A stretch of 64,000 nucleotides of DNA from contig CAZYVI010000001.1 of assembly GCA_964651245.1 (NCBI GenBank), positions 1-64,000 of the forward strand, written 5' to 3'. Every line of letters starts with the position of its first letter. The stretch's first letter is position 1. This document shows positions 56,101 through 61,000 of the stretch, one piece after another. The DNA is from Avedoeria sp964651245. Its GTDB lineage: Bacteria; Chloroflexota; Anaerolineae; Epilineales; Epilineaceae. Made by a program: the position numbers and the translations under genes. The notes below the pieces were generated by a model. That model was given only the letters and a program-made list of their open reading frames with translations, had not been told where the DNA came from and did not search any database.

Positions 56101-56214
56101 CTGGCGCGACGGCGCGGCGTGCGCGGTGGGCGCGGCGGCGAGGCCGCCGAGGCACGCCGCCGCGACGAGCGCGCCGAGGCGACGGGCAGAGAACCGAGCG
56201 GGCCGGAAGCGCAT
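42367..56214 (-). CDS. Giant exported DUF11/NHL-repeat surface protein (4615 aa)
   Basis: 4615 aa. Start ATG 56214 with GGAGGAGG nine bases ahead; signal peptide to ~residue 33 (AHAAPS). Layout: Asp/Pro-rich region with a nidogen-like sandwich (~60-270; ICSNGVLSFGG, MPYWDDLHPG); NHL-type propeller array 1 (~260-820); one DUF11 module (~870-965); NHL array 2 (~980-1860); a long run of DUF11 modules (~1870-4025), each with a DxLP-G-xx-[FY] line and a G-x-W-x-[VI]-G line; and a ~585-residue C-terminal region made of four [LA]P-led modules. No catalytic site is seen. Probably a cell-surface or extracellular-matrix fibre. It lies 76 bases downstream of a paralogous giant with no promoter between, so they are likely one transcript. 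Confidence 0.9.
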   Translation of the reverse strand: MRFRPARFSARRLGALVAAACLGGLAAAPTAHAAPSRQAAAPGADAAAAALAKEGSASIRPASEMAQAAPLAVGGGAPANLYYRYIDSDEPPNPPAVVPPTPNFIDIRATGTQVILGDDTCTNIALDGEVLPADDEFPFVFTYHDVQYQTVDICSNGVLSFGGPYTVFNNVCPPLASSPGGIVMPYWDDLHPGIYGQVFYDVRGSFPNRTFIVQWEQVATLANPADTVIFQAQLLERTGNIRFEYFNVESGEPDGIALSPTGDLLVAEAAGDKVLRFSGGAFVENQVRSRSGSLSTPGGLSIGNGINGDAVGDPSGDGADDLYVTSFDNDRVLLFEGGTTGPALNHGAFLGQIITPGAGGLDGPRDVVFGPDNNLYVSSFHTDQVLRYNGSSGAFLNVFVAAGSGGLDGPDDLLFAPDGNLYVSSFNNDRVLKYNGATGALIGTFVAAGSGGLDGPRGLAWGPADGNLYVASELNDRVLRYSGVNGDFFNVAVDPGFGGLDAPRSMVFDASGDLRVAGFNSDVVHVFDVDQRNFLSAGSGLDFPEGIVFNGGFAYVSSRDTDQVLRYSATTGAFVGVFVTAGSGGLDGPQDLVFGPNGNLFVSSIFSDEVIEYNGTTGAFIDEFVEDDPGTLLVDEDGGLDGPHGLRFQGGDLYVASIDTHEVKRYNGTTGAFISNFVSAGSGGLSFPVGIVFAGSDLYVASSGTDQVKRYNSAGAFVSNFVAAGSGGLDRPIGITFGGVDNNLYVASADNDRVLAYDGASGASIGTFAPAGSGGLDEPRMLAFGPDGRLYVASRFTDQVLTTLSFQVSAIPVGGQRDAGKSATVGLDGTAAFGLQYGCNPGGGVGAPIVHDDLAILFIAPPPPGADLEVVYKKTDLAPDECYNEGDTVTFEIKVRNNGREDATGVTVDDQLPDGLTYVSSAASQGSYNPGTGVWTVGNLARQAMATLTIVVTVDPDTASILGRFEEEFVVSDNPPLGRLIKPHDIAVGPDGNYYVSNSGRDEVLRYSPAGAFIDVFVPGGTGGLFRPAGLEWRTGQLYVVSSGTNQVLRYDATGAFTGVFIGNPVNPIFPNGVFVPKDIVFDAAGRAYVSSSINHRVLRFPATGGTIGVVVAAALGDVASPFPGSTLNLPHGMLFGPDRNADTFADLYVASEGGSEILIFSGNPSLPAFLGALVNNASGFLSGPTFMTIGPNNSLWVSSRGGGSVLRFDLTSGDYRGEVVPSTRGGVAGPHGLLLEASRLLVVSQDTHQVLAYGTLPTGNYDSQFIAEDGIERPRAVTLASNQQLIAAYRKPGDANNLIIQAWSQTNNTQLGTIFDDEVPQLVDIACLFATIAEVYDVAVSEDLSRIYVALELTCGRVAVVMFQGPSDPMTSGDFLGVIAGDDTGLFNPLDRMKGLTIGPDGNLYVSRQSSPPRIERFVGGTGAALGVFASAGGMASPTGLTFGPDRNADGIDDLYVSNEGNNSVVAFSGADGSSLGVVVASGLGGLSGAQDVAIGPDGNIYVTSFNTDQVLRYTPAGAFIGSFATAFSDGPSGIVFLDDGDAVVANRNNDRINRYDGGVPFLGVFAQVTADGLNCASFLTFGPDQTGDGVPELFVSAYHQDVVKRFNGATGAYINDFATTGLDGPKDLLFGPDGHLYVASSNNDKVVRFNGATGAFIDNFVGGIWPTNGLNQPIGLAFSTDNILYVASSEGGQILRYVGPTYGFLSGAPFFEPFVTYGGTPSLVAPTDITFGPDSNGDGNFELYASVANGVYRYDGELGTFLDVVTIGGDLAGAEGITFGADGMLYVASSGNDKVLVYNPNTNTFVRQFNIVNDDLYTIDMPIGIAFGPDGDLYVATCGDHNVVRFSGPIANYATVDGDQDDARPANNTGSAAVCVVGADLMIEKTVDKRTPFDGDTVTFTITLKNLGPEPATAVTALDVLDPGITIHSAVASQGTYNIGSGTWTVNPPTLGVYDPDTDAPKATLTLVGTVDANASASYDFIDNTITAIDAIQGDPDDTNNTATATVFLTWADLQVTKTAAPTLIDEGANSTFTVSVTNPLVSTADAENVVLTDLVPAGLAYVSDDSGGAYNPLTGAWNVGTLVQGATETIHIVVVALPGSGGQTFTNEAFVSQSSVPDPFDVNNPPNNNRATATVTVRGADLRIVKTVVTPPPHLEGALIDFNLFVENLGSRDAANVRAIDRLPACLAYVAHAGGNYDPVSGLWTIGPLANGANASLTITARLLPGCGGKEVRNLASVDSDTGDQDRSNNQSVVSIMAPSVDLDILITSRPGPLYPALDAPGDDGASPDALTPRPLPNPGPALAGHSLFYDITVLNRGIGTATNVVFTATLETDVHYVTDNLVPHCVEAPVGQLTCQLGSIPGGGQKQFTIQTEVGPNAFLDRALAPEPLVLELFTGVTSDQPDLDPRDNTEVHLSLLQDLADVRVMKVSKPDTTVRAGEVFTYTILVENLGPSAARDLIITDTILSSNVFTLVGILGDPGRPDSCLSVPAPAPQSGQLLRCTLDAALEPVGSGLGSGRWTVQVTVRATQTQDVNNEVRVASRDGETAKVGTPDPRLANNVAVDHISVADTSDLFLTKSEVGRVHSPTVCATVADTANGVTAGAQLTWTLVVTNRATAFGEPGGSVATNVRVADAVPAGLEIVSIAGAGPAGAAGCHAGTPGVPADPARCVFDRLAAGQSGTVTIVARVDAGYVGASGTNTIVNSAFASSDNLDPFTADNFAQQTTAVGEVADLSITKLAQPSPVIAGRPLSYELVVRSDGPSVARSVVVRDALPAALQFVGARIENQRGREACTYSEGAHEVICSLFEVAPGEPPAGGRRVFIDTVVRASAAAGVVANTATVRSDVTPDCDPADNSATVIVPVQTQADVAVQKSADPVRIAAGRQIRYTVTVFNNGPSDAQNVVVSDTLPPEVRYEIDTLQPMCIVTNAPAIPQTLSCAIGTLPSGQTRSFDIWVRVEPNIPAGTTITNNVAVTSQTSLGDPVTANNAAFAKNHVRSVVDLQVTKFGTNIGRVAAGKVLTYTVIVDNHGPSFAEGVALKDVLQAGEQFDLIDITSDRPAICRSLANGATETNNLPGTPWPPALPPVPPVGVLEPSGIPFIGQRLEVDCTLNQVLTPAFGIPQLGVLLADGPPNTGRWILTMRVRFRQAQDMNNIADVVSTSEEIDPANNHAEVEHEITDVANLSVTKTALGEVQVNGQAGRIVNTQAALPALPEAPFYSGSSSQVTAGRRIRYTIRVQNSGPSDAENVLVTDRLPAGVTVLPGTVRAVVDNMAPLPAGACQTGTPGEPSDRFTCGLGTLLGVDSAQRRGATITFDVLVDPNVAPGTVLENDVDVRSDVFDPTIHNNHAHVQTTVLAAADLSTSKTAVGQNVTGYDVAGQRFVIADQPNAATAGLELRYELAVQNAGPSTSRNVTLRDVLPAGVTFLRADGGARCRADAVNGGTLYCSVGDMAPGERRTFSIYVAVDQAVAQGTVLRNCVDALFAAASPPAPPPPLPPAPPELSLTLDPLATNNQACNNTTVNAVADIGGPGDGGPFGDANGFLQKVDVPAEPRLDRLTEPDLAIAGREHRYRITFGNAGPSTAVSVVLTDTLDFKQPGLAGERFVRCEPHDPDDRVLCSYNAATNVVTLTQLKVHNETIFNAGVGTLAPGIGYGFDLITIVDPGYVLDAANAQAAGPLNSEAGLIARNTAFLTTATTDFRRQNNRDTERTRIIAEADLAITKTDIFGDFLTCDPVTPGGMVTYEIVASNLGPSDAAEVFVVDQLPPEAVAVDPDVVDVTVSAGEVVEVRDDGRITLRIGNGVNNAGVAELGRLNAGESVTVTIMAMVRQSAACGSLFANTAFVETRRNDTRWPLAQTGPAQGPGGQPPTTARTPTLDPLTANNRAVESTAVACPSVVVDKTVSFDGVCPGADLPVINETAQPVTFCFEIKNTGTTYLDDIRITDTLRSRSTMPTIIFTDTIRFGVDPKVPVAPGEIVRRQVTVPHLTRECGNAIDTVEVSANPVNSGRTDLSCLPIVTDTDSVRIEVPCAGVDFRLQLPIVGGEGCETWIQVQNVGDAETIPVLVVWGDAGFCPPQAAGPLKVECSGLLRPGSAWSFATSQIPGGAHSAVVYSLSAATVEEQPGQPIAFGRLVCDKIYTTVTGSDLNWLIFDTAYRKRGSYEGYDFAKFAGEPLAVVVNRACPDPVDPNRVNHAAYEGVSSDLEGAYDPESGGFTTYAPFVVSGNGGLDSVLHIQNSGELCTSLEIWFKAQDNCLRPILGDVIQLSRGETVDFEASTVVGTGWIGSAWIRASQPLGVVVDTRGPNHFTSYVGVPADIEALDFSLGDQVNYAPLIYNEYQGWDTAIQVQNLSSTMAAKVKVYFLDFGGGIKQTLVDWICPRGSNSFFLPVIAGLPGAWTGSARVESQEWWTPGGPVADPPRLQSIVILERWSDPARSERREAVAYNASTETIYDWQLGNGKGGVASGSAVFALPMVAKRNRGVSTEIAIANLVPKPGFTNFAVFLYDQNGLIDYVCETLGEKQVEYINVDSWGWVRPSFLGSMVVSATFWEHDVFDAQGRFVRNLVGLGAVGVERIGAVLGEPDVPGDESKAYGSFPLFDFFLLENKPACDP
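44130..50600 (-). repeat. DUF11 module array of the first giant protein
   Basis: More than a dozen DUF11-type beta modules of roughly 110-180 residues. Each starts near V-x-K-[ST] and N-x-G-P-S-x-A, passes a D-x-L-P-x-G line and closes with N-x-A-x-V. From about 48980 downward the modules match, one for one, those of the second giant. Confidence 0.85.
50650..53260 (-). repeat. NHL-type propeller array 2
   Basis: About 17 repeats of 45-60 residues with the core F-G-P-D-[GN]-x-L-Y-V-[AS]-S and V-[LV]-R-[FY], for example LFGPDGHLYVASSNNDKVVR. At DNA level the phrase gcgacgtagag recurs every ~140-175 bases. Several blades are diverged (around 52150-52500). Enough for roughly three six-bladed propellers. 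Confidence 0.8.
53800..55460 (-). repeat. NHL-type propeller array 1
   Basis: About 12 repeats, on average ~47 residues, many with the near-identical run FVAAGSGGLDGP followed by LYVSSFNNDRVLKYNG. Twelve blades would make two six-bladed propellers. High similarity between blades suggests recent expansion. Confidence 0.8.
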
Positions 56215-56290
56215 GGGCCGCTGCCTCCTCCAGTGGGAACGGGCGTCGATCGCGCCGTCCGGTCCGGCGACGGGGGTCACAGCGAAGCGC

Positions 56291-58085
56291 CTAGCGCGCC
56301 GCGAACGGCCGGAACGGCGGCACGCCCGGGCAGCTGGGCGCCGTTTCGGGTTCGAAGTGGTCGAAGATCGGGAAGGCCTCGAACGCCTTGCTCTCGTCGC
56401 CGGGGACGTCGGCGCCGCCGAGCGTGCCGCCGATGCGCTCGACGCTGACGGCACCGAGCCCGACGAGGTTGCGCACGAACTGGCCGCGGCCGTCGAAGAC
56501 ATCGTGCTCCCAGAACACGGCGCTGACGACCATCGACCCGAGGTAGCGCGACGGCAGCCAGCCGATGCTGTTGAGGTCGAGGTACTCGACCTGCTTCTCG
56601 GTCAGCTTCTCGCAGAAGTGGTCGATGCGGCCGTTCTGGTCGTAGAGGTAGATCACGAAGTCGGTGAAGCCCGGCTTGGGCACCAGGTTCGTGATCGCGA
56701 TCTCGCTGGTGACGCCGTTGTAGCCCTTGGCCACCAGCGGGATGGCGAAGACGGCCGAACCGCTGGCGGTGCCGCCCTTGCCCGAGCCGAGCTGCCAGTC
56801 GTAGAGCAGGCACTCGGTCTGGGCGTTGTAGGCGATCGCCTCGCGGCGCGCGGTGCGGGCCGGATCCGACCACTTCTCCAGCAGCACGACCGACGACACC
56901 CGCGGCGCCTCGACGTTGGGCCCGCCCGGCGCCAGCCACTCCTGGCTCTCGACCCGGGCCGAGCCGACCCAGGCGCCCGGCAGCCCGCCGATCACCGGCA
57001 GGAAGAACGTCTGGCTGCCGCGCGGGCAAATCCAGTCGACCAGCGTCGTGATGATGCCGCCGGCGCGGTCGAGGAAGTACACCTTCACCTTGGCCGCGGT
57101 GACCGGCGACAGGTTCTGGACCTGGATCGCGCTGTCCCAGCCCTGGTACTCGCTGTACGTCAGCGGGGCGTAGTTGATCTGGTTGCCGTAGCTGAAGTCG
57201 AGGTCGAACACGTCGGCGGGGTAGCCGTTGTAGCTTGTGAAGTGGTTGGCGCCCTTCGTGTCGACGACGACGCCCAGCGGCACCGTCGACCGGATCCAGG
57301 CGCTGCCCTGCCAGTCCGGCCCGACGACGGTGCTCGGGTCGAACGCCACCGTCTCGCCCGGCGCCAAGGTCAGGACGTCGCCGAGCACCGGCCGCAGGCA
57401 GTTGTCCTGGCCGTAGAACCAGAGCTCGAGGCTGCTGCACAGCGCGCCCGAATTCTGCATGTGGATCGTCGAGTTCAAGCCGCCCTTGTTCGCCAAGAGC
57501 AGCGGCGTGTAGTAGCCGTAACCGCCGCTGATCGGGTCCGCCGCGCCCTCGAGGTCGCTGCTGATGCCGATGTAGGCCGCGCTCACGTTCTGGTTCGGAT
57601 CGGTCGGGTCGGGGCAGGTGCGGTTCACGACGACGGCGATCGGCTCGCTGAGGTACTTGCCGAAGTCGAGCGTCCGCCACAGGCCACGCATGCGGTAGGC
57701 GGCGTCGAAGCGCACCCACTCCAGGTCGCGGCCGACGACGTACTTGAGGACCTCGTCGCACACCCAGGCGCCGAACGGGATCTCGGTGCCCGGCTGGACC
57801 TCGATGGAACGGGCGCTGAAGGCGTACATCACGGCGCTGCGGGCGCCGCTGGGCACCTGGCTGCTGGCGAAGCGCCACGCCGAGCCCGGCCGCAGCAGGC
57901 CGCCGCACTCCGCCTTGAGCGGACCGGCCGCCTGCGGCGGGCAGAAGCCCGGATCGCCCCAGACCACCATGAGCGGCACGACGCTCTCGTCGCCGACGTT
58001 CTGGGCCGTGATCCAGGTCTCGCACGTGCCGCTGTCGATCACCGGCAGCTGCAGCCGGAAGTCGACGCCAGCGCACGGCACCTCG
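56291..58085 (-). repeat. Four-fold C-terminal module of the second giant protein
   Basis: Segments open at about 58065 (LQLPVIDSGTCETWITAQN), 57510 (YTPLLLANKGGLNSTIHMQN), 57175 (YAPLTYSEYQGWDSAIQVQN) and 56750 (AIPLVAKGYNGVTSEIAITN), in the same order as in the downstream paralogue. Confidence 0.7.
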
Positions 58086-61000
58086 ATCGTGGCGATGTCG
58101 CTGTCGGTCACGTCCGGCAGGCAGGTGAGGTCGGTGCGGCCCGAGTTCACCGGGTTGGCCGTGACGGTGACGATGTCCTCGACGATGCCGCACTCGCAGT
58201 CGAGGCTCTCGTAGGTGACCTGACGGCGGACGGTCTCGCCCGGCGCCACCGGCACCTTGGGGTCGACGCCGAACTTGATCGTGTCGGTGAAGATCACCAT
58301 CGGCATCGCCGTGCGCGTGCGCAGGATGTCGACGACCTCGATATCGTCGAGGTAGGTCGTGCCCGTGTTCTTGATCTCGAAGCAGAACGTCACGGGCTGG
58401 CCGGTGCGGTTGATCTGCGGCACGTCGCGGCCCGGGCACTGGCCGTCGAACGACACCGTCTTGTTGACCTCGATGGCCGGGCACTCGATCTTCGTGTCCT
58501 CGAAGTCCAGGTTGTCGTTGGCGTCGGGGTCGAACGTCGGGGTACGCGGCTCGGTCGGGCTGACCGGCGGCGAGCCCTGCGGCGGGCCAGTGACGATCGG
58601 CGGCCAGCGGACGTCGTTGCGGCGCGTCTCGACGCTGACCCGGTTCACGGCCAGGCCACCGCAGACGGCTGTCTGCCGCACCATCGCCGAGATCGTGGCC
58701 ACGACCTCCTGGCCGGCGTTGAGCCGCCCCAGCTCGGGCGTGCCGGCGTTGTTGACGCCGTTGCCCACCTGGAGCGTGATCCGGCCGTCGTCGCGGACCT
58801 CGACGACGCTGCCGGCGCTGATCGTGACGTCGACCTGGTCGGGATCGACGGCGACGAACGCCTCGGGCAGCCGGTCGACGGCGAAGACCTCGGCGGCATC
58901 CGACGGGCCGTCGTTGCGGATCCGGATCGTCCAGGTGATCATGCCGCCGCGGGTCACCGGGTCGCAGGCCAGGAAGTCGTCGCCCAGGATGTCCGTCTTG
59001 TCGACGCTCAGGTCGGCCTCGGCGATGATGCGGGTCCGCTCGGTGTCGCGGTTGTTGCCCAGCCGGAAGTCCGTCGTCGTCGACCGGATGAAGACCGTGT
59101 TGCGGGCGATCGCCCCCGGCTCGGAGTTCAGCGGGCCCGCGGCCAGCGCGTTCGAGGCGTCCAGGACATAGCCGGCGTCGACCTCGGTGATGAGGTCGAA
59201 GCCGTAGGCGATACCCGGCGCCAGCGTGCCAACGCCGGCGTTGAAGATCGTCTCGTTGTGGACCTTGAGCTGCGTCAACGTCACGACGTTCGTGGCGGCG
59301 TTCACGCTGCACAGGACGCGGTCGTCGGGGTCGAGCGGCTCGCAGCGGACGAAGCGCTCGCCCGGCAGGAGCGGCTGCTTGAAGTCCAGCGTGTCCGTGA
59401 TCACGACGCCGACGGCCGTCGACGGTCCGGCGTTGCCGAAGCGGATCCGATAGCGGTGCTCGCGGCCGGCGATCGCCAGGTCGGGCTCGTGGACGGTGTC
59501 GAGGCGCGGCTCGGCCGGGACGTCCTTCTTCTCGATGTAGGACAGCGCGCCCGACGTCGCCGGACCGCTCTCCGGCCCGCCGACGTCGGCGACGGCGCGG
59601 GCGGTCGTGTTGTTGCAGGCCTGGTTGTTCGGTGCGAACGGGTCGTCGGTGAGCGGCAGCGTCGGCGCCGGCGGCGGCAGCGCCGGCGGCTGGCCGGGCG
59701 GCGTGGCGCCGAGGAACAGCGACGTCACGCAGTTCTGCAGCACGGTGTTGTTCGCCACGGCGTGGTCGACCGTCACGTAGACGTCGAACGTCCGCCGCGC
59801 CCCGATGGGCAGGTCGCCGACGGTGCAGTAGAGGAGGTTGTTGTTCACGGCGTCCGGCCGGCAGCTGGCGCCGACGACGCGCAGCAGCCGGGTGCCGGCC
59901 GGCAGCACGTCGGAGAGCGTGACATTGGACGAGGCGCTGGGGCCGTTGTTCTGGACGGCGATCTCGTAGCGCAGCACCAGGCCGGCCGTGACCGAGTTCG
60001 CCTGGTCGGCCAGCACGAAGCGCTGGTTGGCGACGTCGTAGCCGACGACGTTCTGGCCCATGGCCGTCTTGCTCGTCGCCAGGTCGGCGTCGGTGTCGAC
60101 GACGGTCTGGACGTGGGCGTGGTTGTTCGAGTTGAACGGGTCGAACACGTCGGAGCTGACGAAGGCGTCGTTCTCGAGGACGGCGCCGGCGGCCAGATTG
60201 GGGTCGACGAGGACGTCGTAGACGATCGTGGCGCCGCGGCGGATCGCGAAGTCGACCCCCAGCAGCGTGCCGATGCCGCACACCAACCGATCGGCCGGGT
60301 TGCCCGGCGTGCCGGTCTCGCAGGCGCCGGCGGGCAGCGGGGCCATGTTGTCGACCGTGACGACGACCGACCCGGGCAGGATCGTCACCCCCGGCGGCAG
60401 CCGGTCGGTGAGGACGACGTTCTCGGCGTCGGACGGGCCGATGTTCTGCAGCCGGATCGTGTAGCGGATCCGCCGGCCGGCCGTGACCAGGCTCGGCGAC
60501 GTGGCGTAGTTCGGCGCCTGCGGGAAGGCCGGCGCGGCGGAGGTGGTGTTGTAGATCAGGCCGGGCTGGCCGGTCACCTGCACCTCGCCGACCGCCGTCT
60601 TCGTCACCGAGAGGTTGGCGACGTCGGTGATCTCGTGGCTGACCTCGGCGTGGTTGTTGGCCGGCGCCGGCTCCTCGGCGGTGGCCGAGAGGACGTCGGC
60701 CACGTTGTTGATGTCTTGGCCCTGCCGGAAGCGCACCCGCATCGTCAGGATCCAGCGGCCGCTGTTCGGCGGACCGTCGGCGCGCAGCACGGCCAGCTGC
60801 GACTCGTTGCGGGCCGGCGTGGCCGGGTTGTCGCCCTGGGTCAGCGTGCAGTCCACCTGGAGGCGCTGGAAGATCTCGGGGATGCCGGTGGGCTCGAGGA
60901 CGCCGAAGTACGGCACCGGCGGCAGCGCCGGCGGCCACGGCGTGCCGGCGATGTTGTTCGTCTCCTGCCCCGCCGCCGTCAGGCTGCGGCACGTCGTGGC

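Noticed and set aside
42550..56448. A 4632-codon open frame on the plus strand opposite the giant gene
   Set aside because: It is an antisense shadow. With G or C at nearly every third position, stop codons are rare in the mirrored frame. The translation is Arg/Val/Asp/Gly-rich with no domain, while the minus strand has signal peptide, RBS and repeats.
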